Source of the DNA: Litorilituus lipolyticus
GTDB taxonomy: Bacteria > Pseudomonadota > Gammaproteobacteria > Enterobacterales > Alteromonadaceae
Assembly: GCF_006439335.1 (NCBI RefSeq)
Contig: NZ_SAWY01000038.1
Span: forward strand, 124,001 to 188,000
Direction of reading: 5' to 3'
Length of the DNA stretch: 64,000 bases
The translations under genes were made by a program, and so were the position numbers. The notes beneath the pieces were generated by a model, which searched no databases, was not told the DNA's origin, and was given only the letters and a program-made list of their open reading frames with translations. Positions 1-8,583 of the stretch are shown in pieces; positions within the stretch are counted from its first letter, which is position 1, and every line of letters begins with the position of its first letter.

Positions 1-419
1 ACGAAAAAAGGGGTTGGTAAATCATAAGTAACACCATCAATACTGACTTGATTTTCAGCCATAGCTTCTAATAATGCACTTTGAGTTTTTGGGCTGGCAC
101 GGTTAATCTCATCGCCTAGCACTACCTGGTTAAATACAGGCCCTTTATGTAATTCAAAGGTTTTTGTGTCTTGATTAAAAATTGATACGCCAATGACATC
201 TGAGGGTAATAAATCACTAGTAAATTGCGTTCTTTGATAGCTAAGACCTAATGAAATAGCTAATTGATGTGCTAAAGTTGTTTTCCCCATACCAGGTAGG
301 TCTTCAATTAGTAAATGCCCTTTGGCTAGCAAACATGCTAATGCTAATCGACATTCTCTGGGTTTACCTAGAACGACTGATTCAATTTGAGTTAATACCT
401 TTTCAATTATATGTTGCAC
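1..419 (-). CDS. MoxR-family AAA+ ATPase (N-terminal part, cut by window edge)
   Basis: Translating the minus strand from a GTG at 419 gives about 139 residues running off the left edge. Visible motifs are a Walker A variant (EDLPGMGKTT, about residues 35-44) and a Walker B segment (VLGDEINRASPKTQSALLEAM), both hallmark MoxR signatures. MoxR ATPases are chaperone-like AAA+ proteins, often next to DUF58 and von Willebrand-factor genes; those neighbours would lie beyond the edge. The GTG is chosen because an in-frame stop (TAA) lies only six codons upstream and no ATG occurs between. The family is clear; the substrate or partner cannot be known from this fragment. Confidence 0.9.
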   Translation of the reverse strand, partial: MQHIIEKVLTQIESVVLGKPRECRLALACLLAKGHLLIEDLPGMGKTTLAHQLAISLGLSYQRTQFTSDLLPSDVIGVSIFNQDTKTFELHKGPVFNQVVLGDEINRASPKTQSALLEAMAENQVSIDGVTYDLPTPFF

Positions 420-454
420 TACTTCATTCCAAAGTTATAGGTTAAAAAACACTC

Positions 455-494
455 GAAAAAAAACGCCTAAAAGCAAAGCTCATTAGACGTTTTA
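455..494 (-). terminator. Rho-independent terminator of aroG
   Basis: On the minus strand an imperfect hairpin (AAAACGTCTAA paired with TTAGGCGTTTT, with G-U pairing and an inner GAGC/GCTT helix) is followed by a run of eight T. It lies just past the aroG stop codon. Confidence 0.75.
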
Positions 495-520
495 ACATGA
501 ATGTTTCGATAAAGAAATGA

Positions 521-1579
521 TTAGCTACGAGAATCTCGTCGGTTTTGTACTGCCTGACTCAATTGCTCAAGCATCTTTTCTGTATCAGACCATCCAATAC
601 ACGCATCTGTAATACTTTGACCATATACTTGTGCTTTACCGTCAATAAGCTTTTGATTCCCTTCAACAAGGTGACTCTCGACCATAACGCCAAAAATATT
701 ATTATTACCTTGGCTAATTTGTTCACTAACATCCGTTGAAACAAGCATTTGATTTTCAAACTTTTTGTTTGAATTTGCATGACTGAAATCAATCATAACC
801 TTGGTATTTAGTTTTGAATCATCTAACTGTGAAGTCACTTCTTGCACACTGTCAGCATCAAAGTTAGTTGTTTTACCACCACGTAAAATAATATGACAAT
901 CACTATTACCTGTGGTTTCAACGATAGCGGCATGACCAAATTTCGTAACTGAAAGAAAATGATGAGATGCTGCCGCTGAACCTATTGCATCTATTGCTAT
1001 TTTTATTGTGCCGTCTGTACCATTTTTAAAACCAACAGGACATGATAAACCTGAAGCTAATTCACGGTGAACTTGTGATTCAGTAGTTCTTGCACCAATT
1101 GCTCCCCAACACATAAAATCAGCCATGTATTGTGGTGTGATCATATCAAGAAACTCACCTGCCGTTGGTAAACCAAGCTCATTCAAATCCAATAGTAGTT
1201 TACGTCCCATACGTAAGCCATCATTCAATTTAAAGCTATTATCCAAATAAGGGTCATTAATTAGACCTTTCCATCCAACAGTAGTACGTGGTTTTTCAAA
1301 ATAAACGCGCATAACCACTTCTAAATTGTCTTTATATTTTTCGCGCAGTTTTACTAAACGCTGACCATACTCAATGGCCGCTTCAGGATCATGGATAGAA
1401 CATGGGCCGATCACAACTAATAAGCGGTCATCTTTATTCTTTAAAATATTATGAATAGCAGCACGACCTGCAACTACAGAAGCGGTTGCCTCATCTGACG
1501 CTGGAAATCGTTCCAGTAATGCAATAGGAGGTAATAAGTCTTTAATTTTATTGATGCGCACATCGTCAGTTTGGTACAT
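521..1579 (-). CDS. aroG: 3-deoxy-7-phosphoheptulonate (DAHP) synthase, class I, AroG-like
   Basis: Catalyses phosphoenolpyruvate plus erythrose 4-phosphate to DAHP, the first step of the shikimate pathway, in the cytoplasm. The protein is near-collinear with E. coli AroG over its whole length. It has the metal-ligand cysteine motif GPCSIHD, substrate-binding KPRTTVGWKG, RTTESQVHRELASGLS, VGFKNGTDG, the metal histidine region IDFSHANS and the VMVESHLVEGNQ/ITDACIGW motifs. The Pro and Ser of LPTAGEFLD and ELASGLSCP, where feedback-resistant AroG mutations map, are present, so inhibition by an aromatic amino acid is likely. The Phe-type assignment is by similarity only; AroF or AroH specificity cannot be excluded. 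I choose the ATG at 1579 (start MYQTDDVRI, 352 aa) because it aligns with the E. coli N-terminus and has a GAGAA-like ribosome site; an upstream in-frame ATG at 1603 would add eight residues. I saw no convincing TyrR box upstream. Confidence 0.93.
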   Translation of the reverse strand: MYQTDDVRINKIKDLLPPIALLERFPASDEATASVVAGRAAIHNILKNKDDRLLVVIGPCSIHDPEAAIEYGQRLVKLREKYKDNLEVVMRVYFEKPRTTVGWKGLINDPYLDNSFKLNDGLRMGRKLLLDLNELGLPTAGEFLDMITPQYMADFMCWGAIGARTTESQVHRELASGLSCPVGFKNGTDGTIKIAIDAIGSAAASHHFLSVTKFGHAAIVETTGNSDCHIILRGGKTTNFDADSVQEVTSQLDDSKLNTKVMIDFSHANSNKKFENQMLVSTDVSEQISQGNNNIFGVMVESHLVEGNQKLIDGKAQVYGQSITDACIGWSDTEKMLEQLSQAVQNRRDSRS

Positions 1580-1760
1580 AAATTGTTCTCTTTTTTCTGC
1601 CATTCATGTTGGCTTAAATGTATTTTTGTCTAATTCTTTACGGCTAGACGCCTATATTGGTAATCCCAAAGACAATCTAGCAGTGTTAACAATGGATTTC
1701 TATGAAAAAATACTAAAACACAGCAATATTTAGAATAAATATTCTATTCAGCATCTATTC

Positions 1761-2021
1761 TCACTTTAACAAGGGATGATCTTTTGGTAATTGCTTCGCG
1801 AGCCATAAAGCAAGCTTGTGCTTCATATTGACTTGATTTTCTTGAACAACAGGTAAGGGTTGAATAAGTTTATCGTTAACTAACAGTCGATATAGACTTT
1901 CTATTTTATCTTTAGCTGCATTAGTTGAACTAAAGCCCTTATACCCTCGATTGATTGCATATTTTTCACCAATAATGATGGCTTTCTTTACTAACTCTGC
2001 TTCATTTTTAATCTTTTTCAT
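1761..2021 (-). CDS. Conserved small protein, DUF5062-like
   Basis: An 86-residue basic protein, no signal peptide or membrane segment. Its sequence (start MKKIKNEAELVKKA, then GEKYAINRGY, and a C-terminal MKHKLALWLAKQLP segment) resembles from memory the DUF5062 family of Vibrio/Shewanella/Alteromonadales. An AAGGA ribosome site sits seven bases before the ATG, supporting a real gene. Function unknown. It lies between aroG (same strand) and a divergent DUF3083-like gene, and there is no evidence that it is co-transcribed with aroG (about 160 bp gap). Confidence 0.75.
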   Translation of the reverse strand: MKKIKNEAELVKKAIIIGEKYAINRGYKGFSSTNAAKDKIESLYRLLVNDKLIQPLPVVQENQVNMKHKLALWLAKQLPKDHPLLK

Positions 2022-2225
2022 TTAGATTCCTTGATTGAATTACGTTCAACTTCTCGAGTACGTTAAGTAGTATTTACTCCATATACAACAATAAGTTACA
2101 TTTAATTACAAAATAGCCTAAGCATTCACTTTAATAGTTGATTCACATCAGCTTAAATCAACTTTCATTCGCTATAATTGCCATAATTTAATTTTAACTA
2201 TTTTTATCACTATATAGGTGAGTAT

Positions 2226-3344
2226 ATGTCTGTATCAAGAACTAGAAATTTACAACATAAAGTTTACATTCCCTCTTCTGCAAGAGAAAACCAATATTTA
2301 ATGGCTAAGATACCATTAACTGATGAGTTGTTAGCCTCATTTGATGAATTAATTGCTAAAGGCTCTGAAACACCATTTGAAGCGTTATATCAACATTTAA
2401 GTGATTCGTTTTTTAAAGCCACAGATAAATCAACTATTGAAAGTGCACAATTTATTGCTAACGATAAGTTCCCTCGAGTTCGTTATAGCCCTGAAAAATT
2501 AACTGCACAAACAAAACAGCAAGTACTATTTTTATACGATCCTAAATTTCATACGAGTCGTAATACTTTTGTAAATGGCGCAAATAAAGCTAAAAAGATT
2601 ACTTTGATCTTTTTAGCTAATGGTGATGATATCCGAGTTGAGTCAGCAAAATTCCATAATGAAGTAAAAAATGTATTACTTGATTTTGCTAAGCAAACAA
2701 ATATTGATATTTCTCAAATTCGTGTTTGTGATCATCAACATTTAACTTACGATCTATTCGCTAAAAATAAAGGTATTGAAGGCAGTCAATCTCATAAATT
2801 CCGTTCTATGACAGATAGATATTTAGCTGACAAATTACAGTTACCACAAGAGACTGATGCCCTTACTTATGCTGTAGTTGATTTACCACTAAATCGCAGG
2901 ATCAGATCGTTAGTGACTATAGACGACACAGCATCAGACAAATATATTGAGTTATATAACCTTGTGGCTGACGCTTTTATCAATTCAGCAAAACAACACA
3001 ACTTACATAATGGCGCTGTTATCGCTAATGGCTTAGTACCAATAGTAAGACGTGCTGAAGACGAGAATGTCATCAAAGATGGCGAGTTGTTGATGTTGGG
3101 TTATAACCCTAAACACTCATCAGGTGGCTATACCTGTAAATGGGATGCGAATAAGTTAGTTGATAGCATTCAACTTATCTTTGTTGCTAGTGAACAAGAC
3201 AAAACTTCGCATGGCTATGGCAAATTTGTTAATCAGATCCAACAAGCTTTATCATCTTTTGCAAAACAACTAGATTATGTGGTTGAAAAAGAGGAATTAA
3301 TACTAAGACTTCACCAGCACATTGGCTTTTATTTAGAGAAATAA
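2226..3344 (+). CDS. Conserved protein of unknown function, DUF3083-like
   Basis: A 372-residue soluble protein without signal peptide or membrane segment. The N-terminus (MSVSRTRNLQHKVYIPSSAREN) and overall pattern resemble the DUF3083 family found in gammaproteobacteria such as Shewanella and Vibrio; this assignment is from memory of the family, not from a search. No catalytic motif is recognisable. The gene stands alone: divergent from the upstream 86-aa gene and convergent with the downstream ApbE-like gene, separated by a perfect inverted-repeat terminator. Confidence 0.8.
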   Translation: MSVSRTRNLQHKVYIPSSARENQYLMAKIPLTDELLASFDELIAKGSETPFEALYQHLSDSFFKATDKSTIESAQFIANDKFPRVRYSPEKLTAQTKQQVLFLYDPKFHTSRNTFVNGANKAKKITLIFLANGDDIRVESAKFHNEVKNVLLDFAKQTNIDISQIRVCDHQHLTYDLFAKNKGIEGSQSHKFRSMTDRYLADKLQLPQETDALTYAVVDLPLNRRIRSLVTIDDTASDKYIELYNLVADAFINSAKQHNLHNGAVIANGLVPIVRRAEDENVIKDGELLMLGYNPKHSSGGYTCKWDANKLVDSIQLIFVASEQDKTSHGYGKFVNQIQQALSSFAKQLDYVVEKEELILRLHQHIGFYLEK

Positions 3345-3370
3345 TTCGACCAAATATACTAGAAAACAGT

Positions 3371-3406
3371 TAACAAGCAGCTAGTAAGCAAACTAGCTGC
3401 TTGTTA
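3371..3406. terminator. Perfect 15-bp inverted repeat between convergent genes
   Basis: TAACAAGCAGCTAGT and its exact reverse complement ACTAGCTGCTTGTTA flank a six-base loop. It sits between the convergent stops at 3344 and 3426, so it can act as a bidirectional terminator, although neither side has a long T tract. Confidence 0.7.
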
Positions 3407-3425
3407 TTTCAACTGACAGGAAATA

Positions 3426-4337
3426 TTAACGCCTAACCCAATACTTAACTTCTTGTTCATTTAGGAAATTTTCTGCTCTTTCTCCTTGTAGCAGCGCTAA
3501 AGTTGCTAAAACACCTGCTTGAGTACATTGTGGTGCCACAACGGTTATTGAGCGCGGTGCATTTTCAATAGGCCAACCAGTTTTGGCATTAAGTACATGC
3601 CCAAAACGTTTACCTTCTTTTATTAAGTAACGTTTACTATCTCCACTTGTTGCTAATCCGCCCGATACTAAAGCAATGATCATATCAGGCTGTTGCTTGG
3701 TTAAAGTGGGATGTTCGATTGCGACCTGCCAAGGTTTATTCTGCTTAAGTGGAGAAGTTACTGCTAAATCACCACCTAAATTGATTAAAACTGGTGAATC
3801 AGTGATTGATTTTGCAAGTAAAATGGCCTTATCAACAGCATATTCTTTTGCAATGCCGCCAAAGTCAATTTCCATTTTCTCAGGTAAAGTCACTTGATGT
3901 TGATTGTATTTAACTTTTTGCCAGCCAATATATTTCAACAAACTGTCAATGTTACTTTGCTCAGGCACTTCATGGTTGGGCGAAAATTGCCAAGCTTTTC
4001 TTAATATACCTGTAGTTATATCAAACAGGCCATCACTTAAGTGATAACACTGCTCAGCAAAGTTTAACAATAAAAACGTTTCTTCATCTATTGGAGTCGG
4101 TAACCCACCATTGGTGTTAATTTGTTGACACAAACTGTCTGTACGATAGCGACTGTACTTGTGTTCAATCCTCCAAACCTCTGTACACACCTTACTAGCC
4201 AATCGTTGTGCTAGCTGTTTATCTTGACTTTGAATAATGATTTCACACGGACTTGCCATAGCCTGAAAGTTTATGTGTATAAATGCTGAATTATCACGCT
4301 GACATAAATTTACATTGATTTTTCTTGAAATAGACAT
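3426..4337 (-). CDS. ApbE-like FAD:protein FMN transferase family protein (variant)
   Basis: 303 residues. ApbE proteins transfer FMN from FAD to a Ser/Thr of a target protein in a Mg-dependent reaction. Family motifs are visible: DFGGIAKEYAVD (158-169), LINLGGD (184-190), SGDSKRY (231-237) and GHVLNAKTGWPI (246-257). The C-terminal ADALAT motif, whose Asp is a metal ligand in characterised ApbE proteins, reads AGVLAT here, with Gly at 275, so activity may be altered. No signal peptide or lipobox is visible, unlike typical ApbE lipoproteins. The start follows the DUF3570 stop by one base (TAACATG), so the two are translationally coupled and probably form one unit with the DUF4266 lipoprotein. 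Family membership is certain; function of this subfamily is not. Confidence 0.88.
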   Translation of the reverse strand: MSISRKINVNLCQRDNSAFIHINFQAMASPCEIIIQSQDKQLAQRLASKVCTEVWRIEHKYSRYRTDSLCQQINTNGGLPTPIDEETFLLLNFAEQCYHLSDGLFDITTGILRKAWQFSPNHEVPEQSNIDSLLKYIGWQKVKYNQHQVTLPEKMEIDFGGIAKEYAVDKAILLAKSITDSPVLINLGGDLAVTSPLKQNKPWQVAIEHPTLTKQQPDMIIALVSGGLATSGDSKRYLIKEGKRFGHVLNAKTGWPIENAPRSITVVAPQCTQAGVLATLALLQGERAENFLNEQEVKYWVRR

Positions 4338-4338
4338 G

Positions 4339-5661
4339 TTAAAACGAGTAAGAAACTTGCGCTATGATTGCTTTTACTGCCGGATAAATATTAAGGTCAT
4401 TTAATACCCCTATTGACTCAAACCCTGCATTCTCAGGCGTTTGTTGGTAATATTCAAGCCTGAACGAAAGTTCATTACCCTTTTCTAAAAACATCCCATA
4501 CTTTACCCCTAAAGTTAAGGTAACCATCTGCCCTATTCGATAATCTGCACTTGCATAATCAATATTAAGGCTTTCGTTTTGCTCTAATAAGTAGGGTTGA
4601 TAAAACAGAGCTGCTGATTGTTTGTAGAAACGTAGGTGTGGCTGTATATATGATTCATTAGATGAGAATAAATGAACTGGAATACGTAAGCGGCTATCTA
4701 TTGTGTGAGAGGTAATATCCCAATCATCCCACATATATCGGTAGGATAAATCTAAAATATTCTGCTCGAAATGATACATACTTTGAAAGAATGTACTTTG
4801 TTTAACTCGAGTTGTAGGCCGTTTTTCATAAATATAATCTTGGGCAATACCCTGCTCGTTTATGACACTGATAATTTTAAAAGGATCGGTAAGGTAACCA
4901 TCAACCATTGAATAAGAATAATTCATTTGCACCAACATTCGTCTATTAATAACTTGTGTCAGTCCAAGCATGAGATCTGTAGTGGTTTTAGTATCACTTG
5001 AAGTTAATCGTGTCTTCGCAAAGGCTTCATCCCAATCAGGGTCATTACTATCACCAATTAACATAGAAGCAAAAGCAACAGGTATACCACCTTCAGGGCT
5101 AAAAGTATCATGAAAATAACTAAATCCAGCCGAAAGCGTGGTGTTCTTACGGTCAAAATCAACAGCAAGATTACTATTAATTCCTAAAGATAAATAATCA
5201 TATTCCTTTGAAAAATGTGCGCCAGAGCTCAAAATATAATCTTGCGCAATGGCTTGCGTCCATTGGCCATTAAGCTGCACTCGTGTATCTTTGAAAGTAT
5301 CATCAAGAGGTGTATCTTCTCCAGAAATTACATATTGCCCCTGACCTGAGGGTCTAGTAAATGTTTGTGCGTATGGCTGCGCCACTGCACCATTAGCTGA
5401 AGCCCCTGTTAAAGCGTCGATAGTAAACTTAAGATTAAGCACTTCATCGTTATCAAACGTTTTATTCGCAGAAATAATACCTTCAATAGCGCTGACTCGC
5501 TCTGCTTCACTGTAAAACAAAAAAGCACTCTCGATATCCCAATCATCAGTGACACTGCTTTGTTGAGCGTTTGACTCTGTCGGTATTGCAATACCTAACA
5601 AGGTACTTGTTGCAATAGAAAGTGCAGCTTTAATATTTTCTTTATTTTTACCTAGAACCAT
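4339..5661 (-). CDS. DUF3570 outer-membrane beta-barrel protein
   Basis: 440 residues with an N-terminal signal-like segment (hydrophobic stretch about 12-26, cleavage probably after SNA near 32) and a body rich in alternating aromatic/polar beta strands ending in a C-terminal Phe (VSYSF), typical of BAM-assembled barrels. The pattern, including DALTGASANGA at 82-92, matches the DUF3570 family. That segment also resembles the Dxx(S/T)GA(S/T) acceptor motif of ApbE-flavinylated proteins. It lies in the middle of a three-gene unit, DUF4266 lipoprotein upstream (40 bp gap) and ApbE-like protein downstream (one-base gap). Function unknown; a surface or periplasmic redox role is my inference from the ApbE neighbour. 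Confidence 0.85.
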   Translation of the reverse strand: MVLGKNKENIKAALSIATSTLLGIAIPTESNAQQSSVTDDWDIESAFLFYSEAERVSAIEGIISANKTFDNDEVLNLKFTIDALTGASANGAVAQPYAQTFTRPSGQGQYVISGEDTPLDDTFKDTRVQLNGQWTQAIAQDYILSSGAHFSKEYDYLSLGINSNLAVDFDRKNTTLSAGFSYFHDTFSPEGGIPVAFASMLIGDSNDPDWDEAFAKTRLTSSDTKTTTDLMLGLTQVINRRMLVQMNYSYSMVDGYLTDPFKIISVINEQGIAQDYIYEKRPTTRVKQSTFFQSMYHFEQNILDLSYRYMWDDWDITSHTIDSRLRIPVHLFSSNESYIQPHLRFYKQSAALFYQPYLLEQNESLNIDYASADYRIGQMVTLTLGVKYGMFLEKGNELSFRLEYYQQTPENAGFESIGVLNDLNIYPAVKAIIAQVSYSF

Positions 5662-5701
5662 AGAATACAGAGCTTAATTATTATGAGATAAATTAATAAG
5701 G

Positions 5702-5926
5702 TTAATTACAGCCACAACCGCCACCGCCAAAACTTTTACCACCACTTGAAGCTTCTTTACTAAAATAAATGTGATCGTCCAAAGAGGCATCGAGTGGCGA
5801 AGACGTTAATGCCATTTCTTTTTTAGCAAGTAGATCTCTTTCCCAAGGCTCAACCCCTAAACTAGCACAGCCCATTACGCTTATGGAAGTTATAAATATG
5901 AAACATAACCTTATAATTTTATTCAT
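5702..5926 (-). CDS. DUF4266 small lipoprotein with Cys/Gly tail
   Basis: 74 residues from the ATG at 5926, which has a GGA ribosome site eight bases upstream; an in-frame ATG at 5935 would add three residues but leaves the ribosome site overlapping. The signal peptide ends in a lipobox (SVMGC), so the mature protein is probably lipid-anchored. The segment GVEPWERDLLAKKEMAL is typical of DUF4266. The C-terminus is unusual, GGGGCGCN, offering two closely spaced cysteines that could bind a metal or form a redox pair. First gene of the unit with DUF3570 and the ApbE-like gene. Function unknown. Confidence 0.85.
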   Translation of the reverse strand: MNKIIRLCFIFITSISVMGCASLGVEPWERDLLAKKEMALTSSPLDASLDDHIYFSKEASSGGKSFGGGGCGCN

Positions 5927-6313
5927 TGCAATCATCCAGTTAGTAATAGCGGTTCATAGCTAAAGATTAACATTTATATAAGCAAATTAATGCCGTTGCT
6001 ACCTAAATTTTAGTAACTTTCTGTTAAACAACATAGAATTATGTCTCCGCTTATAACTATTTTTACTAAATATTTAAAAAATATTGTTGATATTTTATAA
6101 AAAACTGGCAAAGTGTCTATAGAAGCAATTTGAGTAATTAGTCTATAACAAGTTTTGTTGATACTTAAATTGATGTAATCTTGCAGTACTACAACAAATT
6201 TAATTTTTTAAATTTAGCTTCCTAACCTGCCATATTCAATCAGTTTATTTGAATTTACTGTTTTGAACTCACAATCTGACATTAACTATATTATTTAAAG
6301 GAGTAGCGCTTCA
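5927..6313. other. AT-rich divergent intergenic region
   Basis: About 390 bases between the DUF4266 lipoprotein gene (minus) and asnB (plus). It must contain both promoters. It is very AT-rich; I could not pick out a convincing -35/-10 pair or operator. A good AAAGGAG ribosome site for asnB ends the region. Confidence 0.5.
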
Positions 6314-7978
6314 ATGTGTTCGATCTTTGGTATATTAGACATAAAAACTAGTGCTGATGCACTTCGCCCTAAAGCATTAGAATGTTCTCGCTTATTACGT
6401 CATCGCGGCCCAGATTGGTCGGGTATTTACAACAACGACAATGCGATTTTAGTGCACGAACGATTATCTATTGTTGATACAGAGCATGGCGCTCAACCAC
6501 TTTATAATGATGATAAAACTCATGTATTGGCGGTCAATGGTGAGATATATAATCATAAAACACTCTCAGAAAAGCTGTTAGTAGAATATAGCTTTAAAAC
6601 AGGTTCTGACTGCGAAGTTATTCTTCCATTATATGAAGAGCATGGCGTAGAGTTTGTAGACAAACTTCAAGGAATGTTTGCTTTTTGTTTATACAATGCA
6701 AATGATAACAGTTATTTAATTGCTAGAGACCATATAGGTATTATCCCACTTTATACCGGCTATGATAGTGATGGTAACTTTTATGTTGCCTCTGAAATGA
6801 AAGCATTAATGCCACTGTGTAAAACTGTTGAAGAATTCCCTCCTGGTCATATTTTAGATAGCCGCGTTGGTAGAGTTGAAAAATATTACAAGCGTAACTG
6901 GCAACAATATGGTGCAATTAAAGATAACACCACCAGTAAAGATAAACTAAGAGAAGCACTTGAAGAATCCGTTAAAAGTCACTTGATGACTGATGTACCA
7001 TATGGCGTACTTTTATCAGGAGGGTTAGATTCATCATTAATTTCAGCTATCACGCAAAAGTTTGCCGCTCGTCGTATTGAAGATAATGATTTAGCTGAAG
7101 CATGGTGGCCAAAAGTGCATTCGTTTGCTTGTGGTCTTGAGGGGTCTCCTGATTTGCTAGCAGCGCAAACTGTTGCCGACAGTATTGGTACCATCCATCA
7201 CAGTGTTATTTTTACCGAACAAGAAGGTATCGATGCCCTTAAAGAAGTTATTTATCATCTAGAAACTTATGACGTAACCACAATCAGAGCCTCTACTCCA
7301 ATGTATTTAATGGCAAGAAAAATTAAAGCTATGGGGATCAAGATGGTGCTTTCTGGAGAAGGTGCGGATGAAATATTTGGTGGTTATTTATATTTTCATA
7401 AAGCGCCAAACGCACAAGAGTTTCATGAAGAACTAAACCGAAAACTTGAAAGGTTACACAAGTTTGATTGTTTAAGAGCAAATAAATCAATGTCTGCTTG
7501 GGGAATTGAAGCTCGTGTCCCCTTCTTGGATAAAAACTTTATGGACGTTGCAATGCGCATAAATCCTGAAGATAAAATGTGTGGTAATGGCAAAATGGAG
7601 AAAGCCATTTTACGAGAATCTTTTGAAGGTTATTTACCTAAAGAAATTTTATGGCGTCAAAAAGAGCAATTTTCTGATGGTGTAGGTTATTCTTGGATTG
7701 ATGGCTTAAAAGCATTTGTTGAGTCTCAAGTAACAGATCAACAACTAGAAAGTGCTAGCTATAGATTCCCTGTAAACACACCAGATAGTAAAGAGGCTTA
7801 CTTCTATCGTTGTATATTTGAAGAGAAATTCCCGCTAGCCTCAGCTGCACACTGTGTTATAGGTGGCAAATCTGTAGCCTGTAGTACACAAGAAGCATTA
7901 GCTTGGGATGAAAGCTTTAAAGATAATGCCGATCCATCTGGGCGTGCAGTACTTAGCGTACATAATGAAAGTTATTAA
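6314..7978 (+). CDS. asnB: Asparagine synthetase B, glutamine-hydrolysing
   Basis: 554 residues, the usual length for AsnB of the E. coli type. It converts aspartate, ATP and glutamine to asparagine, AMP, PPi and glutamate in the cytoplasm. Cys2 directly after the initiator Met is the glutaminase nucleophile (MCSIFGI). RHRGPDWSG, NGEIYNH and GSDCEV belong to the N-terminal class II amidotransferase domain, and LLSGGLDSSL (about 233-242) is the PP-loop of the synthetase domain, with SGEGADEIFGGY further on. The start has an AAAGGAG ribosome site. Monocistronic, with its own terminator. Confidence 0.97.
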   Translation: MCSIFGILDIKTSADALRPKALECSRLLRHRGPDWSGIYNNDNAILVHERLSIVDTEHGAQPLYNDDKTHVLAVNGEIYNHKTLSEKLLVEYSFKTGSDCEVILPLYEEHGVEFVDKLQGMFAFCLYNANDNSYLIARDHIGIIPLYTGYDSDGNFYVASEMKALMPLCKTVEEFPPGHILDSRVGRVEKYYKRNWQQYGAIKDNTTSKDKLREALEESVKSHLMTDVPYGVLLSGGLDSSLISAITQKFAARRIEDNDLAEAWWPKVHSFACGLEGSPDLLAAQTVADSIGTIHHSVIFTEQEGIDALKEVIYHLETYDVTTIRASTPMYLMARKIKAMGIKMVLSGEGADEIFGGYLYFHKAPNAQEFHEELNRKLERLHKFDCLRANKSMSAWGIEARVPFLDKNFMDVAMRINPEDKMCGNGKMEKAILRESFEGYLPKEILWRQKEQFSDGVGYSWIDGLKAFVESQVTDQQLESASYRFPVNTPDSKEAYFYRCIFEEKFPLASAAHCVIGGKSVACSTQEALAWDESFKDNADPSGRAVLSVHNESY

Positions 7979-8003
7979 CCCGTATAAAGTTAATAACCAG
8001 CAA

Positions 8004-8036
8004 TAAAAAGGCCGATTGATTTCGGCCTTTTATATT
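8004..8036 (+). terminator. Rho-independent terminator of asnB
   Basis: AAAAAGGCCGA and TCGGCCTTTT form a GC-rich hairpin followed by TATATTTTT, about 30 bases after the asnB stop. Confidence 0.9.
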
Positions 8037-8264
8037 TTTACTGCAATCATCTAAGCATTATCACTAACTAACCTCAGCTCGGGATAACAACTTGCTATCT
8101 AGCTGTCTATTTTCCTTACTACAGCGTTAAATTAGTTTGCAATAGACTAGCTATTGGCGCACTAGTTTTCCTTTAAATAAGAAAAATCGCCAAGCTAGAA
8201 TACTGATAAATCTAAATTTACATACATTTCAAATAGCTAGCTAATTTCTTATCTCTAGTTGAGG

Positions 8265-8576
8265 TTAACTAGAAAATTTTAAAAACCAAGCAGTTAAGGT
8301 GACTAAGAATTGTAATAACCAAAAAACACCTACAAGTAATAATCTTATAACAAACTGAGCCGTAGAAATATTGGCTTTTTGGTTAACATTATCATTAACT
8401 AATCTTATTGCTTTATTTGTAGAATACAAAAAAGTAATAGTAACTATGGTAATGCTTGATAGTAAAAAAACATTAACCGAGTAATCACCGTAAAGTACTA
8501 GATAACAGACAAAAACAGCAAGTATTGAGCAAACAGGTGCTAAAGCTAAATGAAGAAAATACTTCCAAAAGTTCAT
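8265..8576 (-). CDS. Small integral membrane protein of unknown function
   Basis: 103 residues with three predicted hydrophobic segments, about 8-28, 34-50 and 74-98. No family recognised. Its ATG lies seven bases after the pyrD stop codon, so it is probably co-transcribed with pyrD, possibly as an accessory of no known relation to pyrimidine synthesis. The roughly 290 bases downstream, up to the asnB terminator, hold nothing recognisable. Confidence 0.7.
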   Translation of the reverse strand: MNFWKYFLHLALAPVCSILAVFVCYLVLYGDYSVNVFLLSSITIVTITFLYSTNKAIRLVNDNVNQKANISTAQFVIRLLLVGVFWLLQFLVTLTAWFLKFSS

Positions 8577-8583
8577 TTATAGC

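Noticed and set aside
1551..1733. 60-codon plus-strand frame upstream of aroG
   Set aside because: Overlaps the aroG start and its promoter, no ribosome site, unrecognisable composition.
1604..1760. Possible TyrR box in front of aroG
   Set aside because: TGTATT...TTTACG has only partial similarity and is not palindromic; not supported.
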